Source: FEN-1297 sp046704255
GTDB lineage: Bacteria > Bacteroidota > Ignavibacteria > Ignavibacteriales > Ignavibacteriaceae
Assembly (NCBI GenBank): GCA_046704255.1
Contig: JBJKSH010000066.1
Location: 1 to 10,076, forward strand
Reading direction: 5' to 3'
Length of the DNA stretch: 10,076 nucleotides
The notes under the pieces were generated by a model that did not search any database, was not told the origin of the DNA, and worked only from the letters and a program-made list of their open reading frames with translations. Each line of letters starts with the position of its first letter. Position 1 is the stretch's first letter. Positions 1-7,619 of this stretch are shown piece after piece. The translations under genes and the position numbers were made by a program.

Positions 1-52
1 ATCGTTTTAATATTCCATTTCCCAAATAATGTTTATATAATTCTCAGCGTCT

Positions 53-3000
53 TTATTTTAATAAAATTAATTTCTTCATGGAAGAATAACTTCCGGCTTT
101 TAATTTATATATATACACACCGCTTGCCAATCTTCCTGCATCCCATCTATATTTATATTTACCTGCAGGCAAGTTTTCATTTATAAGCAAGGCAACTTCC
201 CTGCCGAGAATATCATAAATTTTTAACGTCACCATTTCATTTACCGGGATTACAAATTCGAAATTTGTCGACGGATTAAACGGATTGGGATAGTTTTGTT
301 CCAGTTTAAATGCCCTTATTACTCCGGCTTGATCATTCGGACGTTCAACAGAAGTTATCCTGGAATTGTTATCGGGAGAAATAGTCCCTCCTTTTGAAAT
401 AATATAATCCAGCACTGCTTGAAACTCCGTTGAATCATTGTATGTGTAAAGATTACTAATCTGAATTCCGAATAAATTTTGTAAAGCATAAGCAAGATAC
501 TCGTTTGTTGTTACGGTATATACGGCACTTGAGACAGGACCAAGCGGAACATTATTAACAGCAGCTTCAGTTAGTTGAAGACCCGAACCCGTATTTATAT
601 ATCCAAACTTCATTCCCGAAACCTGAGGGAAAAACTCGTCATCCGAAACTGTTTGTGAGAGGCACATCTGCAATGCGGTCCAAAGATCAGGACTTGTAAT
701 ATTAAATTTTACCAGACGGTATCCTAAGGTATTAACTTCGTTAAACCCATAGCCGATCATCCTAAACACATCTGCCGCTACAATAGGACCTTTGTATAAT
801 GGCTGGGATATTGCACCGCCGACTGTTATTGCTATATCAGTTCCGGTTTTCGCCTTAAAAGCATCCGTAATTAGATTGCCTGCTGCTGTTGAATAAAATC
901 CGTTTGTATTTGATTCCTCCTCAAATGTGTTCTCTGCATACCCAACTTGTTGAGAATACATTTCTCCATAAGCTGCTTCTATACCGTTAATAAGTTCGGT
1001 AACATTAGCAGCAACTTCCGGTTCTTCGGGAATATTTTGATCCAGATGGATTAGCTCATAGGAAAGCAAACTAACTTTACCAGTATCGATTACAAATTTT
1101 AATTTACCAATATTATAATAAAAAGCCCCGGCTTGGACAATATAAGTTAATTCCCCGGACGGATTCTTAATTTCAACCGGCTTCTCTGTTGTTAAATGAT
1201 CATGAGCGCTAACTATTAAATTTATGCCTGGAACTGTTGCAGCAATTTGCTGATCATAATTCTTACCCAAATGCGATAATAAAATTATAATATTACACTT
1301 ATTGACAGTTAATTCTTTAAGCGAATTAGTTATGCATGCTTCTATATTTGTATCAATTACGGCCGGAGAAGGCTGTGACAATAAATTGGCAGACGGAGTT
1401 GTCAAACCAAAAATTCCTACTTTAACGTTCCCAAAGTTTTTTATAGTGAACGGTTTAACGTACTTTTTTAAGGCTTGAACTTCAGGTGCATCAAGAATTG
1501 TATTTGATGATATTACGTCAAAGCCGCCGTTTGATATTGAAGAATCAAAAGCCATTTGAAGAACCCCGGGACCGAGATCAAATTCGTGATTTCCCAAAAC
1601 CATTGCATCGAAGCCGAGGGCATTCATTATTTTAAATTCTGCTATACCGAAATATTTATTAAAAAATAAATCACCAATAAAAACATCGCCGCCGTGAAGT
1701 GTAAGAACTTTTCGATCCGATTTCTTTGTTAGTCCAATTACTGTTGCAGCACGGGCAATTCCTCCGTTAGTACCTTTTAAATCTTCGCTTCTCGGACCGC
1801 CGGGTGCAAGCATTGAATGAGTATCGTTTAAATGAAGAATTGTTAATGTATCAAGCATCTTTGCTTGTCTTATTTCCACAGTGATTGGGCTGCCAATAGC
1901 TCCAGGTGCCGTAATGGTGACAGTACCTGTTCTTGCTGAATGCTTATTGCCTTCATAAATAATTTTTATTGTATCATTGTTAACACCTTCAGCACCGGAT
2001 ATAATTGTTATCCATTGGTTATTAGATACGGCAGTCCAAATCATTGTCTCGCCGGTTAAATTATTAACTATAAATGATGCACTGCCTGAATCTTCAGGGA
2101 CGTTTATAAAATCAGGCAGGACAGAAAGTTTTGGAATAGGGACAAAGTTTGCAGTTAATGTTAAGTTTTTGCTTACAATAAATTTATATTCCGAATCGGT
2201 AGAAACAGTAATACTGTCTTCAGTCCAGTTTTTAAAATTCCATCCCGAATTTGGTATAGCTGTAACTGTTATACTTTTACCGTAATCATATTTCGCCGAA
2301 CCTTTTACGGTTCCACCGGAATCCGGGCTGCTTATCAATATTATATTATATTGTGCAGCAGCCTGCCTGACTTCAAATACCTGCGGGTTATTTGAAGCAT
2401 TCGGTGCATTTACCTGAATTTTACCTTTCCGTGCTTCGGTAAGATTTTGGGCAAATTTAAAATTAATTGTGCCGTCATTAGTCCCCGTATCGGGTCCTGT
2501 AATTGTTACCCAGTAGGAATTTGACGCAGCACTCCACGGCATAACATTACCCGTAGAATTCAAAACTTGAAAAGAACCACTCCCTGAATCTGCCGAAACC
2601 TCGACGTAAGCCGAATCGAATGAAATCTTAGGAACTATCTCGAAATTCGCAGTCAAAGCCTTATCATCAAGGATAGTAAACTTATATGGATTATCTGAAG
2701 AAACAACAGAGTCACCTTCACTCCAATTTACAAATTTATAATTTTCATTTGGAACAGCAGTTAAAGTTACTGTGCTGCCATGGCTGTATGTATGGGCGCC
2801 GCTTATATTTCCGCTTCCGATAGGGTTAGTTTCAACTGAAACAGTATAATTTATTATTTCGGATAGAGGTTTACGCCAAACTCCGCTGCCTTCTGTACCG
2901 GCAAATAAATTTGAATTATTATATGTTAGCGAAGTGACAATCGAATTGATAAAATCTGATTCTACCTCCAGCCAACTATTACCCGAGTCGGCAGAATGAA

Positions 3001-4630
3001 AAATTCTTGTATATGAAGTCGCAAAAATATCATTACCTCTTACAATTAAGGCATTAATATTTTCTATGGGATAGAGATTAGTCAACTTTATCCAGCTATT
3101 TCCTTTATCTGAAGACTTCCATACTCCACTATCATAAGTTCCTACAAAAATATTTGAATTTACAATAGCTGTAGACCTAATATCTTTTGAAGATAAACCA
3201 TTACTTACATCACTCCAGTTTTTACCATCATTAGAGGAAATAAAAATACCCTTAGAAGTGCCTGCATAAACATTTTCATTTTGAATTCCAAAGCAATAAA
3301 CATTTGAATTATTGGGAATACCATTACTCCTATCAAACCAATTTATTCCGCCATCTGATGAGAAGTAAATTTGGCCAGAAGTACCTGCATATACTTTATT
3401 GCTATCTGTAATGACGGAAGTCATTAGTACCTGAGGGCCAACTTGTTGCCATTCTTCGCCCTTGTTAGTTGATAAATTAATACCCCGATCTGTGGCAATA
3501 AAAATTTTTGTATTTCCTATTGTAAGGTCTTTAACATCAAGAGAGTTTAGCCCAATGTTTTTTTCAATCCAAGAATTACCTTCATCGGAAGAAAAGAAAA
3601 CACCATTTCCTAAAGTTCCACAAAAAATATTTTCACCTTCTGTTACTAATTTTGAAACCGATGATGCCAGAATACCATGATTAATTTGATTCCATTCCTC
3701 ATTAAAAGAATCAGGCTTAGAATATATTCCGGAATAATAACAACCTGCTAAAATTTTTGAATCTTTGAAAATTATACCCCTGATATCTTTTGCCTGCAAA
3801 CCATTGCTAATATTAGTCCAATTATATCCGTCTGATGATATATATAACACTTTACCTTCGCTTCCAATTCCTCCTGCCGCAATTTGGGAACCGAATGTTG
3901 AAAAAACGTGTATTTGATCTATTTCCGGACTATTTGAGAGAGTCCAATTATTTCCATTATTATCAGAAATAAATAAATTACCATCTAATGCTGCTGCAAA
4001 AATCCTATTTCCCCAAATCCCCAAAGCAGATATACCTTGTGATGTTAACCCTGTATTTACTTGAATCCATGAACTTCCATTGTCAGTAGATTTAGATATT
4101 CCACCTCCACTTGTTCCTGCGAATAAAAGTGAATCTTTTATAAGTAAAGCATTTACGTTAAGGCTTGTTAAACCGGAATCTGCAGCCGCCCAGAGTTCTC
4201 CCTGATTTGCTGAAAGATATACTCCTTGATTAGTAGCAATAAATATTTTCTGGCTATTTCCTACAATCCAATTAATTACTCCAATATTGTCAGGCAAGCC
4301 ATTACTTTTAATGCTCCAGGACAAGCCACTATCGATAGACTTCAAAATTCGACCGTAAGAAGCTGCAAATAAATTTGAACTACTTACATATAATGATGTA
4401 ATACCAACTTCTAGTAATCCTGTTAATTTTGACCAGCTTACACCATTATTTGAAGATCTATAAATACCTCCTCCATAGAATCCGGTAAAAATGTAATCAT
4501 CGTTAACAGCTAAGCAAGTCGCTCTACCCCCTTCCGGCCCGTTTGTTTGTACCCATTGTGAGTATGTGCTACTCACAAGAAATATTGAAATCGACAGAAA
4601 AAAGAATATTGCAAAAGTATTTTTTTTCAT
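53..4630 (-). CDS. Secreted multidomain UshA-like 5'-nucleotidase with beta-propeller and T9SS sorting tail
   Basis: 1525 residues. Domains in order: signal peptide (~1-24, KKN then a hydrophobic core, probable cut at TYS|QW, no lipobox Cys); Asp-box propeller repeats (~25-590); two InlB-like + BACON-like modules (~596-757 and ~760-923); metallophosphoesterase (~926-1200); 5'-nucleotidase C-terminal domain (~1225-1400); T9SS type A sorting domain (~1443-1525, from LEQNYPNPFNPST to a Lys-rich end). The dinuclear-metal ligands of the UshA family are visible: D936 and H938 (LNDTHS), D982 (HGGD), N1014 and H1015 (GNHEFD), H1120, and H1143/H1145 (SAHDH). Family knowledge predicts phosphate release from nucleotides or related phosphoesters outside the cell. 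The T9SS tail implies export across the outer membrane and anchoring or release. The start is backed by AAAGAGGAA about 5 bases upstream (4636-4644). It is transcribed divergently from the lipid operon. Odd point: the usual NGGGIR motif of the C-terminal domain reads VGGAIS (1270-1275), so substrate choice may be unusual or activity weakened. Domain calls are strong; substrate is unknown. Confidence 0.93.
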   Translation of the reverse strand: MKKNTFAIFFFLSISIFLVSSTYSQWVQTNGPEGGRATCLAVNDDYIFTGFYGGGIYRSSNNGVSWSKLTGLLEVGITSLYVSSSNLFAASYGRILKSIDSGLSWSIKSNGLPDNIGVINWIVGNSQKIFIATNQGVYLSANQGELWAAADSGLTSLNVNALLIKDSLLFAGTSGGGISKSTDNGSSWIQVNTGLTSQGISALGIWGNRIFAAALDGNLFISDNNGNNWTLSNSPEIDQIHVFSTFGSQIAAGGIGSEGKVLYISSDGYNWTNISNGLQAKDIRGIIFKDSKILAGCYYSGIYSKPDSFNEEWNQINHGILASSVSKLVTEGENIFCGTLGNGVFFSSDEGNSWIEKNIGLNSLDVKDLTIGNTKIFIATDRGINLSTNKGEEWQQVGPQVLMTSVITDSNKVYAGTSGQIYFSSDGGINWFDRSNGIPNNSNVYCFGIQNENVYAGTSKGIFISSNDGKNWSDVSNGLSSKDIRSTAIVNSNIFVGTYDSGVWKSSDKGNSWIKLTNLYPIENINALIVRGNDIFATSYTRIFHSADSGNSWLEVESDFINSIVTSLTYNNSNLFAGTEGSGVWRKPLSEIINYTVSVETNPIGSGNISGAHTYSHGSTVTLTAVPNENYKFVNWSEGDSVVSSDNPYKFTILDDKALTANFEIVPKISFDSAYVEVSADSGSGSFQVLNSTGNVMPWSAASNSYWVTITGPDTGTNDGTINFKFAQNLTEARKGKIQVNAPNASNNPQVFEVRQAAAQYNIILISSPDSGGTVKGSAKYDYGKSITVTAIPNSGWNFKNWTEDSITVSTDSEYKFIVSKNLTLTANFVPIPKLSVLPDFINVPEDSGSASFIVNNLTGETMIWTAVSNNQWITIISGAEGVNNDTIKIIYEGNKHSARTGTVTITAPGAIGSPITVEIRQAKMLDTLTILHLNDTHSMLAPGGPRSEDLKGTNGGIARAATVIGLTKKSDRKVLTLHGGDVFIGDLFFNKYFGIAEFKIMNALGFDAMVLGNHEFDLGPGVLQMAFDSSISNGGFDVISSNTILDAPEVQALKKYVKPFTIKNFGNVKVGIFGLTTPSANLLSQPSPAVIDTNIEACITNSLKELTVNKCNIIILLSHLGKNYDQQIAATVPGINLIVSAHDHLTTEKPVEIKNPSGELTYIVQAGAFYYNIGKLKFVIDTGKVSLLSYELIHLDQNIPEEPEVAANVTELINGIEAAYGEMYSQQVGYAENTFEEESNTNGFYSTAAGNLITDAFKAKTGTDIAITVGGAISQPLYKGPIVAADVFRMIGYGFNEVNTLGYRLVKFNITSPDLWTALQMCLSQTVSDDEFFPQVSGMKFGYINTGSGLQLTEAAVNNVPLGPVSSAVYTVTTNEYLAYALQNLFGIQISNLYTYNDSTEFQAVLDYIISKGGTISPDNNSRITSVERPNDQAGVIRAFKLEQNYPNPFNPSTNFEFVIPVNEMVTLKIYDILGREVALLINENLPAGKYKYRWDAGRLASGVYIYKLKAGSYSSMKKLILLK
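1862..2845 (-). repeat. Tandem duplication of an InlB-like + BACON-like module
   Basis: Two adjacent units of about 163 residues (596-757 and 760-923) share the same order. Each starts with an InlB B-repeat-like domain (Y-G/H-x-S-x-T-V-T-A-x-P-N, then F-x-NW, then LTANF). Each continues with a BACON-like domain (W-x-A-x-S-N-x-x-W-x-T-I, then R-x-G-x-I/T-x-V-x-AP, ending VEIRQA or VFEVRQA). The copies are clearly homologous but diverged, so the duplication is old. They probably act as a stalk between the propeller and the phosphoesterase; BACON domains are often linked to glycan or mucin binding in Bacteroidota (family knowledge). Confidence 0.8.
2861..4558 (-). repeat. 13-14 Asp-box beta-propeller repeats inside the secreted 5'-nucleotidase
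   Basis: Residues ~25-590 carry repeats of about 41 residues, each with an Asp-box-like S-x-D-x-G-x-x-W core. Examples are SSNNGVSW (59-66), STDNGSSW (181-188), SSDEGNSW (347-354), SSNDGKNW (465-472), SSDKGNSW (506-513) and SADSGNSW (546-553). Thirteen cores start near residues 58, 97, 138, 180, 221, 264, 304, 346, 385, 423, 464, 505 and 545, and a last blade without the core ends near GVWRKP (583-588). The count fits two seven-bladed propellers of the BNR/sortilin-like type (inference). Such domains usually bind partners or glycans rather than catalyse, so a role in substrate or surface attachment is likely. Confidence 0.85.
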
Positions 4631-4694
4631 TGCAGTTCCTCTTTTATAATTTAAATTTTTTTCAACTCTAAATTAGGGTTGGCTCGCCTTTCAC

Positions 4695-4734
4695 TTGTCA
4701 AAACTTCTTAACCCAATTGTCAAAAAATTGTCAA
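4695..4734 (+). promoter_or_regulatory. Pho-box-like direct repeats TTGTCAA (plus-strand array)
   Basis: Three perfect copies of TTGTCAA begin at 4695, 4717 and 4728, so the steps are 22 and 11 bp (two and one helical turns). The last two form TTGTCAA-AAAA-TTGTCAA. This is the 7-4-7 layout of the enterobacterial Pho box (CTGTCAT-A/T-rich 4 bp-CTGTCAT). The repeats and spacing are read directly from sequence; a PhoB/PhoP-type regulator is inferred. The array lies in the divergent region, about 120 bp before the dehydrogenase start and 65-105 bp before the nucleotidase start. Confidence 0.55.
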
Positions 4735-4765
4735 AATGGTTTTGCTTTTATTTCCTATCCAAATC

Positions 4766-4794
4766 TTTACGTGAAATTGACATTTTTTTGACAT
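4766..4794 (-). promoter_or_regulatory. Pho-box-like direct repeats, opposite orientation
   Basis: TTGACAT occurs perfectly at 4777-4783 and 4788-4794, an 11-bp step. A weaker copy, TTTACG (4 of 6), lies 11 bp before at 4766. Read on the minus strand the pair is ATGTCAA-AAAA-ATGTCAA, the same element as the plus-strand array but facing the nucleotidase gene. TTGACA with 5-bp spacers also resembles the TTAACA repeats bound by Bacillus PhoP. TTGACA is also the sigma-70 -35 hexamer, but no good -10 partner sits at 16-18 bp, so a repeated operator is the better reading. Confidence 0.5.
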
Positions 4795-4856
4795 ATACAT
4801 TTCCCCAAGCCTTTATTTTTCTCCCGCAGGAAAGTTAATAGAAAGGAACTGTTAGG

Positions 4857-5714
4857 ATGAAAAATTTAAAAGATAAAGTAATTGTAATTGCCGGGGCTTC
4901 GGGAGGAATTGGTAGTGCACTCTATACGAGTCTTTTAAAATATAATTCAAATGTTATAGGAATAAGCAGAACGGTAAGCATTCATCTTAAAAATTTTGCA
5001 GAACAAAATAATTTGAAATTCAATTGGATCACTTCCGATCTAACATCCGGCGCCAGCTGGGAAGATGCATTACATATTATAAAAGAAAGATTCGGGAAAA
5101 TTGATGTTCTAATTAATTGCGTAGGAATTTTAATCCCGGGTAAAATTGAAAATCTAACGATCGAACAAATAGAAAAAATAATTTCTACCAATTTTACAAG
5201 CTTTGTTTTAGGTACAAAATTGATTATCTCCATTATGAAAAGACAGGGATATGGACATGTAATTAATTTAGGCTCGCTCGGCGGAATTGTTCCAATGCCT
5301 TACGAATCCATTTACAGCGCAACCAAATTCGCATTGCGCGGGTTTACTCTGTCATTAAAAAATGAGCTTTCAGGCTCCGGCATAAAAATAAGCTTAATTT
5401 CACCCGGACCGGTACTTACTAAAATGCTTGCCGAAGAATCTTTTGATGATAATTCGACTATTGCATTCGTCAACCGTCCGCTATCTGCCGGCTTAATTGC
5501 AAAAAAAATTATCAATACGATATATCGTCCTAAAACCGAAGTTATGCTTCCGGCATTTACAAAACCAGCCTCAATTCTGATCGGTATTTTCCCCGGATTA
5601 TTTGAACGTACCATACCGGTTTTAAATTTCATAGGAAAAAGAAATCGCAATAAAATTTCAGCCCAACTAGATAAATTATATAAGGAGAGTTTGTATGAAA
5701 ACGGAAGTTATTAA
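4857..5714 (+). CDS. Short-chain dehydrogenase/reductase (classical SDR)
   Basis: 285 residues; NAD(P)(H)-dependent oxidoreductase with a Rossmann fold. The cofactor motif is AGASGGIG (12-19), in place of the usual TGxxxGIG. The NNAG structural motif appears as NCVG (87-90). The catalytic tetrad is N112, S140, Y153 and K157 (YSATK). PGPVLT (173-178) fits the usual PG motif after the active site. Residues ~228-262 form a proline-containing hydrophobic tail (from EVMLPAF to LNFIGKR), longer than in minimal SDRs and typical of SDRs that act at membranes on lipid-like substrates (inference). GAAAGGAA at 4841-4847 (GAAAGGA) lies about 9 bases before the start. The last 20 bases overlap the prenyltransferase gene, whose ribosome site AAGGAG (5682-5687) lies inside this frame, so the two are probably translationally coupled. 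The substrate cannot be told; a keto-lipid or prenyl intermediate is plausible given the neighbours. Confidence 0.9.
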   Translation: MKNLKDKVIVIAGASGGIGSALYTSLLKYNSNVIGISRTVSIHLKNFAEQNNLKFNWITSDLTSGASWEDALHIIKERFGKIDVLINCVGILIPGKIENLTIEQIEKIISTNFTSFVLGTKLIISIMKRQGYGHVINLGSLGGIVPMPYESIYSATKFALRGFTLSLKNELSGSGIKISLISPGPVLTKMLAEESFDDNSTIAFVNRPLSAGLIAKKIINTIYRPKTEVMLPAFTKPASILIGIFPGLFERTIPVLNFIGKRNRNKISAQLDKLYKESLYENGSY

Positions 5715-6681
5715 AAACAGATTCCCACTATTCAGCACGGAATTTATTAAAGCATATACAATTACAATGCGTCCGTACTTAATGTTTGTTTCCGGTATTA
5801 CGGGAATTGCCGGATTCTCATTTGGAAAAGAAACAAATCCTCTTGCCTTAATCTTATTATTTTCTGCAGCATTTCTTTCTTACGGATTCGGGCAGGCATT
5901 AACCGACTGCTTTCAAATTGATACCGACTCAATCTCATCTCCTTACCGCCCGTTAACACAAGGATTAGTCTCACAAAGTGAAATATTATCCATCAGTATT
6001 GCAGGTTTGATTTATTGCGTCCTGGTATTTTCATTTTTTAACCCGGTAAATTTTATCCTTGGGTTAATATCGGGAATCGGACTAGCAACTTATACTCCAT
6101 TTAAACGTAAATGGTGGGGCGGACCTTTTTACAATGCATGGATTGTAGGAGTATTATTTGTAATAGCCTACTTATCCGTAACTGTAGGGACAAAACTTTT
6201 GCTTTCAAATAAAATTATTTTAACTCTCTCGTGTGTATTCTTCGGTTATACCAACTTTGTATTGAGCGGATATTTTAAAGACATCACCGCAGACCGTGCT
6301 ACCGGTTATAAGACTCTTCCGGTCGTTTTCGGAAGAAAAGTTTCCGCAATTACCAGTGATATATTTGCATTGTTTACAATCATCTCATCATCGGCAGTTG
6401 TTTTATTAATATTGAAAAATAACTACAGCAGCTATTCAACCATTTCAGTTTTTTTATTAATCGCAGGTATTCTAACATCAATTACAGCTCAGGTTAGATT
6501 GCATTTTGTTAAAACAGACGAAGAATCCTACCGTTCTATTTCTCTTGTTGTAAATTCATATATTCTTATACTTTCAGGCGTAGCGGCGGCAAATAAACCG
6601 GGTTGGAGTATTTTATTAATAGCGTATTATCTGTGCTACATGCTTGTAATAAAAATTCGACCTGCAAAAAATCAAATATAG
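5695..6681 (+). CDS. UbiA-superfamily membrane prenyltransferase
   Basis: 328 residues with about nine hydrophobic segments. UbiA enzymes transfer a prenyl group from a prenyl diphosphate to an aromatic ring, glycerol or other acceptor within the membrane. Support: RPYLM near the N-terminus (26-30); a first Asp motif region, LTDCFQIDTDSISSPYRPL (69-87), with PYRPL in the usual place after it; YTPFKRK (133-139); and a second motif, KDITADRATGYKTLPVVFG (195-213), with D196, D200 and G204. The canonical NDxxDxxxD reads T70-D71-x-x-Q74-x-x-x-D78, so two conserved positions differ although D76 and D78 remain. The start is chosen from AAGGAG 7 bases upstream. The gene overlaps the SDR gene by 20 bases, and its stop codon overlaps the ribosome site of the next gene. 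Acceptor and chain length are unknown. Menaquinone, chlorophyll-type or glycerol-phosphate prenyl transfer are possibilities that the sequence does not separate. Confidence 0.88.
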   Translation: MKTEVIKNRFPLFSTEFIKAYTITMRPYLMFVSGITGIAGFSFGKETNPLALILLFSAAFLSYGFGQALTDCFQIDTDSISSPYRPLTQGLVSQSEILSISIAGLIYCVLVFSFFNPVNFILGLISGIGLATYTPFKRKWWGGPFYNAWIVGVLFVIAYLSVTVGTKLLLSNKIILTLSCVFFGYTNFVLSGYFKDITADRATGYKTLPVVFGRKVSAITSDIFALFTIISSSAVVLLILKNNYSSYSTISVFLLIAGILTSITAQVRLHFVKTDEESYRSISLVVNSYILILSGVAAANKPGWSILLIAYYLCYMLVIKIRPAKNQI

Positions 6682-6687
6682 GAAAAG
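6680..6687 (+). promoter_or_regulatory. Ribosome binding site that fixes the lipid kinase start
   Basis: AGGAAAAG begins on the last two bases of the prenyltransferase TAG stop and ends 2 bases before ATG 6690; its AGGA core lies 6 bases away. The open frame extends upstream to an ATG at 6603, but that start would lie inside the prenyltransferase gene. The extra 29 residues do not resemble the family, whose proteins begin with a strand like MLLFINPKASGG. Confidence 0.7.
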
Positions 6688-6689
6688 AA

Positions 6690-7619
6690 ATGTTACTATT
6701 TATAAATCCGAAAGCATCAGGCGGAACGGCACTCAGGAAATGGGAAATTATTAAGCCGGAACTTTTAAGTAAACTTAATAACCCGGAATGTTTAAATCTG
6801 AACGGAATGGAATCTATGCATAACATTGTTAGAAATGCCTTGAATACCGGAGAGACTAATTTTATTTCTGCAGGTGGTGACGGTACATTAAATTTACTAT
6901 TAAATGAAATAATAAATTCTGCTTCGTATGAACATATAAGTAAGATTAAATTAGGTGCGGTAGGAATAGGATCCAGCAACGATTTTTATAAACCATTTTG
7001 CAAAGATAAAATGATAAAGAATATTCCCTTACAAATTGATTTTGAAAATGCCGGGCCAAGAGATGTAGGCAAAATTACTTTTAATAATGATGGTATGCTA
7101 AAAACGAAATATTTTCTTATTAATTCCAGTATAGGAATTACTGCGGAAGCGAATTACTTTTTTAATAACCCCGATAAAATTCTATCTAGGTTAAAAAGAA
7201 AGAACACTTCTTCAGCAATAATTTATACTGCCTTAAATAAAATCTTAAGGTATAAAAATTTTGGTGCCGAGGTTATATCCGGTGAATCCGGGATGATAAA
7301 AACTAATATTACAAATCTCGGAATAATAAAAAATCCGAATTTTTCAGGCGACATGAGCTATGGCTACAATGCAGATTATACTAACGGTTTATTCAATATT
7401 CATCTTTGTTATGAAATGAATTTACCAGAAAGATTAGAATTATTTTATATGTTAAACAGACGCAGGTTCGAACAAATTAAAAAAACTAAATCGTGGGCTA
7501 CAAATAAATTGAAATTTAATTCATCAAAATCATTTGCATTAGAATTTGACGGCGAGGTAATTACAACTAACTCGGTAGAATTTTCAGTTTTGCCAAAATT
7601 TATTAAGGTGTGTAAATGA
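6690..7619 (+). CDS. Diacylglycerol/sphingosine kinase family lipid kinase (DagK/YegS-like)
   Basis: 309 residues from ATG 6690, a normal length for the soluble DAGK-catalytic family. It begins with MLLFINPKASGG, matching the family N-terminal strand and NP-x-S/A-G-G loop. The nucleotide-binding motif GGDGT is at 62-66. GSSNDF (94-99) stands where GTGNDFA usually occurs, NSSIGI (145-150) is in the expected place, and DGE (287-289) matches the conserved C-terminal DGE. Family members phosphorylate the hydroxyl of diacylglycerol, sphingoid bases or other lipid alcohols using ATP at the inner membrane face. The start lies 8 bases after the prenyltransferase stop; the end overlaps the next gene by ATGA. 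The context suggests that it phosphorylates a lipid made or used by this operon (inference). Some family members are inactive or non-lipid (e.g. NAD-kinase-like), but the key motifs here look intact. Confidence 0.88.
   Translation: MLLFINPKASGGTALRKWEIIKPELLSKLNNPECLNLNGMESMHNIVRNALNTGETNFISAGGDGTLNLLLNEIINSASYEHISKIKLGAVGIGSSNDFYKPFCKDKMIKNIPLQIDFENAGPRDVGKITFNNDGMLKTKYFLINSSIGITAEANYFFNNPDKILSRLKRKNTSSAIIYTALNKILRYKNFGAEVISGESGMIKTNITNLGIIKNPNFSGDMSYGYNADYTNGLFNIHLCYEMNLPERLELFYMLNRRRFEQIKKTKSWATNKLKFNSSKSFALEFDGEVITTNSVEFSVLPKFIKVCK

Noticed and set aside
1977..3680. Open frames of 70-100 codons on the plus strand inside the secreted nucleotidase gene
   Set aside because: They lie antisense to clear, continuous domain-coding sequence, have no recognisable motif and no convincing ribosome site.
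4788..4816. TTGACA read as a simple sigma-70 -35 box
   Set aside because: At 17 bp the partner would be CTTTAT, a weak -10. It would not explain five copies in two orientations with 11-bp spacing. A promoter overlapping the repeats remains possible.
5695..6681. Assignment as an archaeal-type geranylgeranylglyceryl-phosphate prenyltransferase
   Set aside because: FCB bacteria can carry such genes, but no GGGP synthase or geranylgeranyl reductase is in the window and the first Asp motif differs, so only the superfamily is called.
6603..6689. Longer N-terminus for the lipid kinase starting at an ATG inside the prenyltransferase gene
   Set aside because: The extra 29 residues do not fit the family, and a good ribosome site precedes ATG 6690, where the typical N-terminal strand begins.
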